Of a DNA stretch of 35,185 nucleotides, positions 24,306 to 33,517 are shown in pieces. Position 1 is the first letter of the stretch. Every line of letters begins with the position of its first letter. Below the pieces are notes generated by a model, which saw only the letters and a program-made list of their open reading frames with translations, was not told the DNA's origin and made no database searches. The DNA is from Bacteroidales bacterium. GTDB taxonomy: Bacteria > Bacteroidota > Bacteroidia > Bacteroidales > JAADJA01. The stretch is taken from contig JADHVR010000039.1 of assembly GCA_016783885.1 (NCBI GenBank), forward strand, positions 1-35,185, read 5' to 3'. The position numbers and the translations under genes are program-made.

Positions 24306-26123
24306 TTGACAAAAAGAATTATCACCGGCATATTAATATTTTTTATTTCCATCCCGGTATTTTCTCAAAACCGGGCAAACATCTGGTATTTTGGGGAAGG
24401 GGCAGGATTGGATTTCAGTGGAGGCAGTCCGGTTGTAATAACTAACAGTATGATGACAGCCGAATCGGGTTGTTCGGTTATTTGCGATAAAAACGGTAAT
24501 TTGCAATTTTATACAAACGGGCAAAAAGTGTGGAACCGGCAGCACAACGTAATGCCGAATGGAGATGGGATTGCAGGAAGTTTAATAGTAAATCAGAATA
24601 GCGTGATCATTCCCAAGCCGAACGATGAACATATTTATTATTTATTTACGGTTGATACAAGCGGGTTTGCATATTCCGAAATTGATATGCGATTACAAAA
24701 CGGATTGGGCAATGTTGTTATTAAAAATAATTTTATTACCGATAATGTTGTCGAAAAAATTACAGCTCTCAATCATTGTAATTCTGAATATTCATGGGTG
24801 ATTATTCATAAAAGGGAAACACCGGAGTTTTTATCATACATGGTATCAGATACCGGAAGTATTTCATTAACTCCTGTAATCAGCCAGGCGGGAAGTAAAA
24901 TTAAAGCTGATATAGGATATTTAAAAGCTTCGCCATCTGGCGATATTATCGGTTCACCGGTAAACTCATCAAACATTTATCTTGAATTATTTGATTTTGA
25001 TAATCTGACCGGAATTATTTCCAACCCCGTAAAAATTTATAAAAATGACAATAGCTATGTTTACGGAATCGAATTCTCCGGCAATGGAAAAAATCTTTAT
25101 ATAAGTACAGGCGGGCAATCATATCAGCTTATTCAATATGACCTGACCTTTGAATCGGAACAGGAAATTAATAATTCCGCTACAATTATTGCAACCGGGA
25201 ATATATATGCCTTGCAAATCGGTATTGATGGTAAAATATATATTGCTGTTGTAAATGAACCTTATCTGAGCGTTATTAATTATCCAAATCTTATAGGATT
25301 GGACTGTGGTTTTGAAGAAAAAAAAATCTACCTTAACGGAAAAAATTGTTTAATGGGATTGCCCGATTTTAACCAGAGTTATTTTAACAATCCTTCAATT
25401 ACTTATAAAAATGCCTGTGTGGGTGAAACTACATCATTTTCGTTCGATTATTCAAATAACATTGATTCGGTGAAATGGAGTTTAGGACATAATATACCTG
25501 AAGCAGTGAAGTACGAATATCCTTTTACTTATAAACACAAATTTAATTTCTTCGAAAGTTACACGGTTAATTTAAAGGTATATCATTGTGGTGCTATTGA
25601 TACTATTACCGAAAATGTTACCATATATCAAAACCCCCAAGTTAATCTCGGAAGCGACACTGTGATATCTCAGGGAAATGCGATCGTCCTTGATGCGGGA
25701 GATGATATGCACGATTATTTATGGAATGATGGGAGCAGGGATCAATATTTATATATTGCCGATACAGGAACGTACTGGGTGGAGGTTGTAAAAAATTCAT
25801 GCAGGGCTTACGATACAATAAATATTAAAATGGTACCTGTTAAAGTATTATTTCCAAATGCCTTTTCTCCTAACAACGATGGTGTTAATGATATTTTCAG
25901 AGCCAGGATTACCGGAATAGTGTATGATTTCCAAATGGCAATTTACAGCCGTTATGGTCAGCGGGTTTTTTATTGTAGCGACATTTCTTTTGGCTGGGAT
26001 GGAACATATAATGGTACAAAATGTCCGGTAGATACTTATATGTTTGAAGCAAGCTATGTAATTTCTAATGATAAAAAGCAAGAGAAAAAGATATTAACCG
26101 GGTACCTGCATTTGATCCGCTAA
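24306..26123 (+). CDS. Secreted protein with T9SS type B (gliding motility-associated) sorting domain
   Basis: This is a 605-residue protein with a signal peptide (RIITGILIFFISIPVFSQ) and a start at TTG, because no in-frame ATG gives a signal sequence. The N-terminal ~350 residues look like a beta-propeller (NIWYFGEGAGLDFSGGSPV, then repeated strand motifs such as GNGKNLYISTGGQ and IGIDGKIYIAV). A PKD/Ig-like segment follows (KNACVGETTSFSFDY), then another Ig-like module (LGSDTVISQGNAIVLDAG). The C-terminal ~90 residues are the type B domain with its hallmark FPNAFSPNNDGVNDIF and the GW-D-G-T-Y-N-G signature. Such proteins are exported by the T9SS and act at the cell surface or outside. It lies in a run of T9SS cargo genes. 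Confidence 0.9.
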   Translation: MTKRIITGILIFFISIPVFSQNRANIWYFGEGAGLDFSGGSPVVITNSMMTAESGCSVICDKNGNLQFYTNGQKVWNRQHNVMPNGDGIAGSLIVNQNSVIIPKPNDEHIYYLFTVDTSGFAYSEIDMRLQNGLGNVVIKNNFITDNVVEKITALNHCNSEYSWVIIHKRETPEFLSYMVSDTGSISLTPVISQAGSKIKADIGYLKASPSGDIIGSPVNSSNIYLELFDFDNLTGIISNPVKIYKNDNSYVYGIEFSGNGKNLYISTGGQSYQLIQYDLTFESEQEINNSATIIATGNIYALQIGIDGKIYIAVVNEPYLSVINYPNLIGLDCGFEEKKIYLNGKNCLMGLPDFNQSYFNNPSITYKNACVGETTSFSFDYSNNIDSVKWSLGHNIPEAVKYEYPFTYKHKFNFFESYTVNLKVYHCGAIDTITENVTIYQNPQVNLGSDTVISQGNAIVLDAGDDMHDYLWNDGSRDQYLYIADTGTYWVEVVKNSCRAYDTINIKMVPVKVLFPNAFSPNNDGVNDIFRARITGIVYDFQMAIYSRYGQRVFYCSDISFGWDGTYNGTKCPVDTYMFEASYVISNDKKQEKKILTGYLHLIR

Positions 26124-26351
26124 TTTATTTTTCATTTTGCAATTTCTATCTCATACAACCTGCCGGAAAAAACTTTCGTCTTATTAATTGAAAAGCACAA
26201 GCAAATTGCAATTTGATTTAACCCGTAGAAAACAGGTTTGCAAAATTTCACTCAACCAACAAACTGAATATCTATATGCTTACATTCAATAATCTTGCAA
26301 ATTCCTTTTCAACGGGTTTAAATATTGTTTAACCTTTAAAATTACATCATT

Positions 26352-28364
26352 ATGAAAAAATTATTATTTATTATTTCTATTGTAAGTTCAATTATTGTTT
26401 TTGGACAAAACCAACCACCTGTTGCAGTTGATGACAGTGCCTCGGCAGTATTTGGAAGTCTTATTACAGTGAACGTTACAGATAATGATTACGATCCTGA
26501 TGGAGACGATATTAAAGTAGTATTGGCTGAATTTGCACTTTCTTTTAGTGATAGTACCATAACATATTATATTGAGGATGCTCATTTTTTTCCTGATACC
26601 GGTTTTATTAGCTTAAATTATAAAATTGAGGATGAAAACGGTGCGTCAGGAATTGAATCGGAAGGGACTGTATGTCTTTACATTGAAAATTATAGTTATG
26701 AATTTTTAGATATTAACAACATCCGGGCAAGGTTTAATGCTTATGGAAATCATTTCTGGAATTTTGAATTTCCCTTTTATGAATTTCCAAAAGACAGCGG
26801 CAAACATACTATATACAATTTTGCTTTTTGGCTTGGCGGGATGGACGAAAACGACCAGTTACGTTTTGCCGGTGAAAGATACAGGCAGTTGGGAATAGAT
26901 TACTGGACGGGACCATTAACAACCGATGGAAATGCCTGGATAGATACTACAATAGCTTCACAATGGAATAAAGCCTGGAAATTGGATAAAGATGAGGTTG
27001 TGTATCATATATTTCATTGGAGCGATCCGGGATACGAACCTCCCGAAAATATTTTAGAATGGCCTGCTCACGGCGATCTCCAACTCGGGCAGAGCTTTTA
27101 CCTGGCGCCTTTTATTGATACGAATGGAGATAGCATTTATGAGCCAATGCAAGGCGATTATCCGTTGATCAGAGGTGATCAAACAATATTTTTTATTTTT
27201 AATGACCAGAAACTCCATACTGAAAGCGGAGGCGAACCTATCGGGGTGGAAATTCATGGTTTTGCGTATGCTTTTGAAGCATTGGATAATCCGCAGCTAC
27301 ACAACACTACTTTCCTGAGCTATAAGATATTTAACCGCTCATTGCATACATTAACAGAAACTTATGCAGGTTTATTTACAGATATTGACCTTGGTTATGC
27401 CTGGGATGATTTTATAGGCTGCGATGTGGCAAGAGGAGCCTATTACGCATATAATGGAGATACAATTGATGGTAATGGAGAACCGGAAGCTTACGGGGCA
27501 AATCCTCCTGCACAGGGTATAATTGTATTAGGGGGTCCGTATATGGATCCTGACGGGATTGACAATCCTACCGGCGGATGCGATGTAAGTATTAATGGTG
27601 TTGGCTTTGGAGACAGCATTGCTGATAATGAACGTTATGGAATGAATAATTTTATCTATTTTAATAATACCGGCGGTCCAACAGGAGACCCACAAACAGC
27701 TTTTCAGTACTATAATTATTTAAAAGGAATATGGAAAGACAGCACCGTAATGGAATATGGAGGAAACGGACATGTGTCGTCCGGCGCCTATGGTCCTGCC
27801 TGTAATTTTATGTTCCCGGGGTTAACTGATCCCTGTAACTGGGGTACGAATGGAATACCACCTTATGGTCCGGTTGATTGGACTGAAGAAACAGCAGGGA
27901 ATATTCCCTTTGACCGAAGGGGATTATGCTCAATGGGACCATTTACCCTTGAACCGGGGGGATTTCATAAAATAGATATAGCATTTGTAACTGCACGGGG
28001 AGATAGTTTGATCAATTCTGTTGATTTGCTTATGTCATATATCGATTCTGTTAAAACTTACTATTTCCAGGATCCGGATCATTTTGGCTATGCATGGCTC
28101 GGTTCGGAAGAAAATATCTTAATTAAATCAGAGCTTAATATTTATCCTAATCCGGCTACTTCGAATATTACATTGAATTATTCACCTCAAACATCTAATG
28201 CTCAATACATGATTTACAACTGCTATGGCAGGCAGGTTGATCATGGCAGAATGCCAATGAACCTAAGTCATAATATTAATATCCGTAATCTGGAGATGGG
28301 AATGTATATATTAAAAATTATTGACGGGAATACAGTTGTATCACAGAAATTCATTAAAAGATAA
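26352..28364 (+). CDS. Secreted Ig-like protein with T9SS type A sorting domain
   Basis: This is a 670-residue secreted protein. A short signal peptide (MKKLLFIISIVSSIIVFGQ) is followed at residues 23-60 by the start of an Ig-like/cadherin-like module with the familiar PPVAVDDSASAVFGS and VTDNDYDPDGD. Residues of about 130-590 form a long domain rich in Trp, Tyr, Gly and Asp (DTNGDSIYEPMQGDYPLIRG, with calcium-binding-like D-x-D-G repeats) that I cannot assign. The C-terminus is a T9SS type A domain (LNIYPNPATSNITLNYS, LEMGMYILKII). A strong intrinsic terminator follows. It is probably a surface or matrix protein; no catalytic residues were recognised. Confidence 0.88.
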   Translation: MKKLLFIISIVSSIIVFGQNQPPVAVDDSASAVFGSLITVNVTDNDYDPDGDDIKVVLAEFALSFSDSTITYYIEDAHFFPDTGFISLNYKIEDENGASGIESEGTVCLYIENYSYEFLDINNIRARFNAYGNHFWNFEFPFYEFPKDSGKHTIYNFAFWLGGMDENDQLRFAGERYRQLGIDYWTGPLTTDGNAWIDTTIASQWNKAWKLDKDEVVYHIFHWSDPGYEPPENILEWPAHGDLQLGQSFYLAPFIDTNGDSIYEPMQGDYPLIRGDQTIFFIFNDQKLHTESGGEPIGVEIHGFAYAFEALDNPQLHNTTFLSYKIFNRSLHTLTETYAGLFTDIDLGYAWDDFIGCDVARGAYYAYNGDTIDGNGEPEAYGANPPAQGIIVLGGPYMDPDGIDNPTGGCDVSINGVGFGDSIADNERYGMNNFIYFNNTGGPTGDPQTAFQYYNYLKGIWKDSTVMEYGGNGHVSSGAYGPACNFMFPGLTDPCNWGTNGIPPYGPVDWTEETAGNIPFDRRGLCSMGPFTLEPGGFHKIDIAFVTARGDSLINSVDLLMSYIDSVKTYYFQDPDHFGYAWLGSEENILIKSELNIYPNPATSNITLNYSPQTSNAQYMIYNCYGRQVDHGRMPMNLSHNINIRNLEMGMYILKIIDGNTVVSQKFIKR

Positions 28365-28401
28365 ACCCCTCAATAATATTCTTCAGAATGCTTTTGTTAA
28401 G

Positions 28402-28429
28402 CCGGCAATTTTGAATTGTCGGTTTTTTT
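28402..28429 (+). terminator. Intrinsic terminator after the Ig-like protein gene
   Basis: CCGGCAATT pairs with AATTGTCGG (one G-U pair) across a 3-nt TTG loop, followed by seven T residues (28423-28429). It lies 37 nt after the stop codon. This is a standard rho-independent terminator. Confidence 0.9.
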
Positions 28430-28443
28430 AATGTCAACTCACA

Positions 28444-28492
28444 CCGTCATTGAGAGCCATAGCGGGGACTGAAGCGCCGGAGCGAACAATCT
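28444..28492. repeat. GTCATTG...AACAATCT-type dispersed repeat
   Basis: The stretch opens with CGTCATTGAGAGCC and closes with GGAGCGAACAATCT. It matches the widespread bacterial intergenic repeat of form GTCATTGCGAGC...GAAGCAATCT. It is a degenerate copy, and the arms pair only partly. A short TGCCC/GGGCA hairpin (28516-28520 with 28542-28546) follows. Confidence 0.55.
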
Positions 28493-28566
28493 GTAAAAAT
28501 AGTGTCAGTCCATAATGCCCCGTACAGACGTACTGGCGTAAGGGCAAAACATATATTCTTATTGTG

Positions 28567-28633
28567 ATGCACCTACGGAGCATTATCTGAATTTTTATTA
28601 TTTTTCTACCAATGTTAAACTCCTAATGGAGTT
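28567..28633. repeat. Two short hairpins in the gap before the phosphoesterase gene
   Basis: ATGCACCTACGGAGCAT (28567-28583) pairs with one mismatch, and AACTCCTAATGGAGTT (28618-28633) has a perfect 6-bp stem and TAAT loop. They are separated by an AT-rich TTTTTCTACCAATGTT stretch. No gene was found in the whole 28430-28721 gap. The modules look like pieces of dispersed intergenic repeats. Confidence 0.5.
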
Positions 28634-28721
28634 ATTGTTGCTGACATTATAGAAAGGCTCTAAATATTCTCACAATTTTCAAAAAAAAGTATAATTTCGT
28701 GATAAAATAAAAAACTATAAC

Positions 28722-29570
28722 ATGACAAAATGCTTTTTCGTTTCCGACCTGCATGGCTTTACCGACCGTTATGCAAAACTATTAAATGAAATTAAAAAAG
28801 AAACACCTGATGTTGTCTTTTTCGGGGGCGACCTTCTGCCACACGGATTAAGAAAAACAGGTAACTTCGATAACTTTGTAAGCGATTTCCTTATCCCAAA
28901 ATTTGTCAGCCTGAAAAAGGAATTAAAAAATCGTTATCCTGAAATTTTCCTGATCCTTGGCAATGATGACTTCCGTTCGGAAGAGAAAAAAATTATCGAA
29001 GCCGGGAGACTTGGGATATGGCAATACATTCATTTTAAAAAAGTTGAATTTGCGGATTATAAGATATTCGGTTATACTTATGTTCCTGTTACACCTTTCG
29101 GTATCAAAGACTGGGAGAAATATGACATTGACATTAAAGTAAGACCGGGATGCCTGCCGTTTTCAAAAGGATTTCGTACCGTACCACCTGCTTATGACAT
29201 TGAAAATTCAACAATTCAAAATGATATAAATAAACTGACAAAAGGTGAGGAGTTGTCGCAATCGGTATTTATATTTCATTCCCCTCCTTACAATACATAC
29301 CTTGACAGAGCATGGCTTGACGGACTATTGGTAGATAACCTGCCAATAGATGTTCATGTTGGCAGTGTTGCCATAAGGCAGTTTATTGAAGAAAAGCAGC
29401 CGTTGCTTACATTACACGGTCACATCCATGAATCCACCAGGCTTACAGGGTTTTGGAAACAGCAATTTGGAAAGACCATATCAATTAATGCTTCTCATGA
29501 CGGACCTGAGCTTTGTACAGTCAAATTTGATATTGAAGAACCTGAAAATGCTGAGAGGTTTTTATTATGA
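28722..29570 (+). CDS. Calcineurin-like metallophosphoesterase
   Basis: This 282-residue cytoplasmic protein of the metallophosphoesterase superfamily has the five metal-binding motifs in order: D9-x-H11 in FVSDLHGFTD, GGDLLPH, GNDD in LILGNDDFRS, the His in VFIFHSPPYN, and GHIHES near the C-terminus. The GNDD variant replaces the usual GNHD/E. There is no signal peptide or membrane segment. It probably hydrolyses a phosphodiester or phosphomonoester, possibly a nucleotide or an alarmone; the sequence does not decide which. It stands alone between an intrinsic terminator upstream and a simple-repeat tract downstream, so it is likely monocistronic. It is not a T9SS cargo, unlike its neighbours. 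Confidence 0.9.
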   Translation: MTKCFFVSDLHGFTDRYAKLLNEIKKETPDVVFFGGDLLPHGLRKTGNFDNFVSDFLIPKFVSLKKELKNRYPEIFLILGNDDFRSEEKKIIEAGRLGIWQYIHFKKVEFADYKIFGYTYVPVTPFGIKDWEKYDIDIKVRPGCLPFSKGFRTVPPAYDIENSTIQNDINKLTKGEELSQSVFIFHSPPYNTYLDRAWLDGLLVDNLPIDVHVGSVAIRQFIEEKQPLLTLHGHIHESTRLTGFWKQQFGKTISINASHDGPELCTVKFDIEEPENAERFLL

Positions 29571-29572
29571 GA

Positions 29573-29630
29573 AAAGGTATAAAGGCATAAAGGTAAAATG
29601 GTAAAATGGTAGAATGGTAGAATAAGAAAA
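29573..29630. repeat. Degenerate GGTAAAAT/GGTAGAAT tandem repeat
   Basis: A run of AAAGGTAT, AAAGGCAT, AAAGGTAAAAT, GGTAAAAT, GGTAGAAT and GGTAGAATAAG follows the phosphoesterase stop. It is another simple intergenic repeat with its own unit, unlike the others in the window. A separate near-palindrome TCCCACACGTGCGGGA lies at 29691-29706. Confidence 0.65.
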
Positions 29631-29834
29631 ATATAAATCAGTACTTTAATTAATTGCGTATAAATAAATCACCTGTTTTTATATTTCGCATCCCACACGT
29701 GCGGGACGATTAATTTGATTTTAAAAACATTAACCGGTTATAAATGGTTAACAAGAATAGAAACGGATTTATAATTATAAATCAAGTAGTTAAAAAATAA
29801 AATAATTTCTCATAGGAGAAATAAACGTAATACT

Positions 29835-29843
29835 TATATTTGC
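29835..29843 (+). promoter_or_regulatory. -7 element of the small-gene promoter
   Basis: TATATTTGC matches the Bacteroidota consensus TAnnTTTGY. It lies 32 nt before the ATG of the 46-codon gene at 29876. A possible -33 TTTC lies near 29808, so the -33 is weak. The spacing to a start codon preceded by AAAGAAAGAACAAAG is sensible. Confidence 0.55.
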
Positions 29844-29875
29844 AAGTTACCCAACATACTAAAGAAAGAACAAAG

Positions 29876-30016
29876 ATGAAAAAAATTGCAGGAAAAGGAA
29901 CCCAACACAAAAAGCAAGAGCCTGTAAAGTGCTATCCCAAATTTCAGCCCTTAACTTTCCAGGCACATGCTTTCGGCAAACACACAAGACAAATCATGAT
30001 TAAAGTAAAATTTTAG
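29876..30016 (+). CDS. Small basic protein of unknown function (46 residues)
   Basis: ATG at 29876 opens a 46-codon frame ending in TAG at 30014. The protein starts MKKIAGKGTQHKKQEPVKCY, then has PKFQPLTFQAHAFGKHTRQI, and ends MIKVKF. It is very basic (Lys, His, Arg) with one Cys and no membrane segment or signal peptide. Three facts support it as a gene: a TATATTTGC -7 box 32 nt upstream, an A/G-rich stretch before the ATG, and a 9-bp terminator hairpin 65 nt after the stop. I do not recognise the family. A DNA/RNA-binding or ribosome-associated small protein is possible from its charge, but that is only a guess. It is easily missed because it is under 60 codons. Confidence 0.5.
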   Translation: MKKIAGKGTQHKKQEPVKCYPKFQPLTFQAHAFGKHTRQIMIKVKF

Positions 30017-30081
30017 GGATTAAAATTTTAAACATACAACAAAGACAGACAAATGATTAATTTTAAACATTAAAAAGAATG

Positions 30082-30115
30082 GGAGGTTTTAAGGAACAAA
30101 AGAAAAACCTCCTTT
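30082..30115 (+). terminator. Hairpin terminator after the small basic protein gene
   Basis: GGAGGTTTT (30082-30090) pairs perfectly with AAAACCTCC (30104-30112), with a 13-nt purine-rich loop, followed by TTT. It lies 66 nt after the stop of the small gene and separates it from the subtilase leader region. Confidence 0.65.
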
Positions 30116-30160
30116 ATGTAAAATGACAAAAATCGACCTGATATTTAACACTTAACAAGA

Positions 30161-30262
30161 AAGGAGGTGAGCCTGCAAATATAGTGATTTTTAAATAACA
30201 ATGAGATTCGCAATCTTAATTTATGCATGGTTTTAATTCCACCATGAAAAACATGGAATTAA
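30161..30262 (+). promoter_or_regulatory. Leader of the subtilase gene with competing hairpins
   Basis: AAGGAGGTGA at 30161-30170 is a full anti-16S Shine-Dalgarno sequence with no properly spaced start codon. An 11-codon frame (MRFAILIYAWF, 30201-30236) ends inside two mutually exclusive hairpins: CATGGT (30226-30231) with ACCATG (30241-30246), or TTAATTCC...ATG (30233-30246) with CATGGAATTAA (30252-30262). The layout recalls an attenuator, but the function is unproven. Confidence 0.4.
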
Positions 30263-30300
30263 GATAGATAATAGATTGTTAAATTTTAAACTTCACAAAA

Positions 30301-33300
30301 ATGAAAAAGAGTTATAAAATTATTCTTTCGGTAATGTTTGTGCTTTTTATGCAAACATTCGCGATTTCTCAGTCATATGATGATTATTATTATTCATTTG
30401 ACGAAAAAGTTTTCCTTAACATAGTAAATGACAAATATGTTATTGAATTTCCTAATGGTGTGGATGAAAATTTGTTCACCCAGAACAATATTGAGTATGA
30501 AAAGCTACATACTGGATTATATGTAGTGTTTGACGATATTACCACAATACAAGGTATCTTTGGACAAAGTTACTATATAAATCCGGTTTACCAAACATTA
30601 GATGGATTTGAATTATTACCAACAAGGGAAATAATCTTACAATTTAAAGATAATGTAGAAGAATCTACTAAAAATTATTTAATCAATTTCTTTAGTCTTC
30701 AAGAAGTCGTTTCTACAAGATTATATGATATTTTTAAAGTAAATAATGCGCTTCAAATTTCAAAAGAGATACAATTGACTGGTAAAACAGTTTATTGTTG
30801 TCCAAATTTCTATTGTAAGGTTGAGAAATTTGATGGTTATATTCCTAATGATGAGTATTTTGGACAGCAATTTTATCTTCACAATACCGGACAATTGACT
30901 AATGACGGACATTATGGAACTGAGGATGCTGATATAGATGCTCCGGAAGCTTGGGAGATTTCTAAAGGGAATAATAATATCGTTGTGGCAGTGATCGACG
31001 AAGGGTTAACAGATAATCATTTTGATTTGCCTTCAAGTCGCCAAATTAGGTTGCCAGGTAGTAATTTTGCAGCACCTTATGATCAAACAGATCCAAATGA
31101 TCCCTCCCCGGTTGAGAATAGTAATCATGGGAATGCATGCTCAGGTATAATTGCAGCAGAACAGGATAACAATCAAGGAATTTCTGGAATTGCTCCATTG
31201 TGTAAAGTCATGCCTATACGGGTACCATTTGGCAATTATCCATCAAGTGTTTATATTGATGCAATAGTATTCGCAAGTGATAACCAAGCAAATATAATTT
31301 CAAATAGTTGGGGGTACAATTCAGACAATCCTAACCTTATACCTGGTTTAGTTGTGGCAATCGAAGATGCGATTAATAATGGCAGTTTAGTTGTATTTGC
31401 CGCAGGTAATACAGCAAATCATAATACAAATAATAATGGTTTTGTTACATTCCCGGCAAATTCAAGCGCGGAAGGGTTAATCACAGTTGCTGCCTCAGAT
31501 CGTGATGATCTACAAGCTAATTATAGCCCTACGAGTAATTTAATTGAAATTTCTGCACCCTCGCATACTGCTTACAATAGTCAAATAGTGGGTGAAGCAT
31601 TTAATGTATGGACTATTGACATTCCAGATCAGGCAGGTTACAATCCCTGGCATGAAACATGGACGGGTGGGTTACCCCCAGTTGGAGAAATTTTGCCAAA
31701 TTATGGAACAAATAACTTGGCATATACCGGAAGAATGGGTGGTACTTCTGCTGCTGCACCTCAAATTTCAGGGTGTGCAGCTTTAGCCCTTTCGGCAAAT
31801 CCAAATTTAAATATAAGTCAAATAAATAATCTGCTTTATTCAAAAGCAGATAAAGTTGGAGGTTATAACTACAATTGGAGCAGCCTTTTCCCCGATCATT
31901 CAAAGGAATTAGGGTATGGACGATTAAATTGTTATAAAACAGTTTATACAGCGTCTCAAATGTACACATCTGAAGTTGACCTTTATATAAAAGACTTAGA
32001 ATATGATTTTGGCATTGAACCGGAGGAAGCTGAAGTAGGAACACCAATGTGGGTAAGTCCTGATATTTGGGTGAGAAATCAACCTGACGGTTTTGAAAAC
32101 CAGGAACATGAAAATCCAATTTACAGCGAGACCAACCCAGTTTATGTATATGTGCGAATTACAAATAAAGGAGAAACTGCATCTTATGGAAGTGAAGTAC
32201 TAAAACTTTATTGGGCAAAAGCTTCCGCTGCATTAGCATGGGACGGTAGTTTTAACGGTTCTGGAAATCCAGTTATGGGCGATGAAATTTCAACCCAAAA
32301 TATACCAATATTACAAACTGGTTCTGAAACAATACTTGAGTTTCAGTGGATGGTTCCTGATCCTTCAGATTATGAGGACATAAATCCTGAACCATGGCAT
32401 TTTTGTTTACTTTCACGAATTGTAGCAAGTAGTGATCCTATGACTTTTCCTGAAGGAACATCAGTTTACATGAATGCCTATAACAATAATAATATAGCAT
32501 GGAAAAATGTTACGGTTGTTGATTTTAAAAATGATACACCTAAACAAGGCGGTGTAATTGCACTTGGAAACATATTTAGAGAGAGAACGACTTTTGAAAT
32601 TGAATTCAAAGTTCCTCAACCATGTGTTGGCAATTCAATTCTGGATGAAGCAGAAGTTAGATTGGACTTGGATGACCTTACGTATCAAATTTGGTCAGCA
32701 GGTGGCAAGCAGGGCCAGAATATTTTGGAGTTAAAGAACAAACAAATCCTTATTACCGGTGATCCTGCTACTCTTGAAAACCTTACTTACGATGTGGATG
32801 AATGGAGCACTCTCTTTGTTGGTTTTAATTTTTTAACTGACGGTGCCGCATCAAACAAAACCGAATTCAAATATTTAGCCACCGAAAGACGCTCTTCTGA
32901 CCAAATGGTGATAGGCGGTGAACTGTTTATAATAAAAAAACCAGGAAGAGATCTGTTTGATGCAGATGCTGGAGAAGACAAAACAGCCTCCAAAAATGAA
33001 AACGTATCAATTAGCGCAGAAACCATTGGCGAAGCTGCTGAATATAACTGGTACAATATGCAGGACAGTTTAATATATACGGGTAACAGTTTCAACGTTA
33101 CTCTCGATACGACCACCAGTTTTAAACTTGAAGTTTTGGCAACAACCGATGGATTCAAAGATTATGATGAGGTAACGGTAAATGTAAAACAATACGAAAT
33201 AGTCAATATGGCACCAAATCCAACAACCGGGCAAGTAACAGTTGAGTATGATGTTGAAGGGATTTCTTCTGCATACCTGTTGATCACCAAACCTTTTAAT

Positions 33301-33441
33301 CCGGCTACAGAAACGATAATTTTGGATGTATCACAAACAGAGGTAACTTTCGACCTTACAGATTATGAAACAGGAATATATGGAATTATTTTAGTATGCG
33401 ATGACCAAATGGTTGATCAAAAACTTCTTCTAGTGCAGTAA
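30301..33441 (+). CDS. Subtilisin-family (S8) serine protease with T9SS type A sorting domain
   Basis: This is a 1046-residue secreted protease. After a signal peptide (SYKIILSVMFVLFMQTFA) and a propeptide-like region to about residue 185, the catalytic domain shows the triad Asp233 (VAVIDEGLTDNH), His276 (NSNHGNACSGI) and Ser483 (GGTSAAAPQISG), with the oxyanion Asn370 in FAAGN. About 70 residues are inserted between AAPSHT (near residue 420) and the serine motif. Residues 550-930 hold beta-rich modules that I cannot name, and the last 75 are a T9SS type A domain (NMAPNPTTGQVTVEYD). It likely degrades extracellular protein or processes surface proteins. The gene has a long leader upstream and a 16-bp-stem terminator downstream. 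Confidence 0.95.
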   Translation: MKKSYKIILSVMFVLFMQTFAISQSYDDYYYSFDEKVFLNIVNDKYVIEFPNGVDENLFTQNNIEYEKLHTGLYVVFDDITTIQGIFGQSYYINPVYQTLDGFELLPTREIILQFKDNVEESTKNYLINFFSLQEVVSTRLYDIFKVNNALQISKEIQLTGKTVYCCPNFYCKVEKFDGYIPNDEYFGQQFYLHNTGQLTNDGHYGTEDADIDAPEAWEISKGNNNIVVAVIDEGLTDNHFDLPSSRQIRLPGSNFAAPYDQTDPNDPSPVENSNHGNACSGIIAAEQDNNQGISGIAPLCKVMPIRVPFGNYPSSVYIDAIVFASDNQANIISNSWGYNSDNPNLIPGLVVAIEDAINNGSLVVFAAGNTANHNTNNNGFVTFPANSSAEGLITVAASDRDDLQANYSPTSNLIEISAPSHTAYNSQIVGEAFNVWTIDIPDQAGYNPWHETWTGGLPPVGEILPNYGTNNLAYTGRMGGTSAAAPQISGCAALALSANPNLNISQINNLLYSKADKVGGYNYNWSSLFPDHSKELGYGRLNCYKTVYTASQMYTSEVDLYIKDLEYDFGIEPEEAEVGTPMWVSPDIWVRNQPDGFENQEHENPIYSETNPVYVYVRITNKGETASYGSEVLKLYWAKASAALAWDGSFNGSGNPVMGDEISTQNIPILQTGSETILEFQWMVPDPSDYEDINPEPWHFCLLSRIVASSDPMTFPEGTSVYMNAYNNNNIAWKNVTVVDFKNDTPKQGGVIALGNIFRERTTFEIEFKVPQPCVGNSILDEAEVRLDLDDLTYQIWSAGGKQGQNILELKNKQILITGDPATLENLTYDVDEWSTLFVGFNFLTDGAASNKTEFKYLATERRSSDQMVIGGELFIIKKPGRDLFDADAGEDKTASKNENVSISAETIGEAAEYNWYNMQDSLIYTGNSFNVTLDTTTSFKLEVLATTDGFKDYDEVTVNVKQYEIVNMAPNPTTGQVTVEYDVEGISSAYLLITKPFNPATETIILDVSQTEVTFDLTDYETGIYGIILVCDDQMVDQKLLLVQ

Positions 33442-33445
33442 AAAA

Positions 33446-33489
33446 GAAAAGAGAGACAGGGACATATCCCTGTCTCTCTTTTCTATCTT
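33446..33489 (+). terminator. Strong intrinsic terminator after the protease gene
   Basis: GAAAAGAGAGACAGGG (33446-33461) pairs perfectly with CCCTGTCTCTCTTTTC (33468-33483), a 16-bp stem with a 6-nt loop, followed by TATCTTT. The long A/T-bounded stem could work in both directions. Confidence 0.85.
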
Positions 33490-33517
33490 TTAAAATAAGG
33501 GTTAATAAAACTTTATC

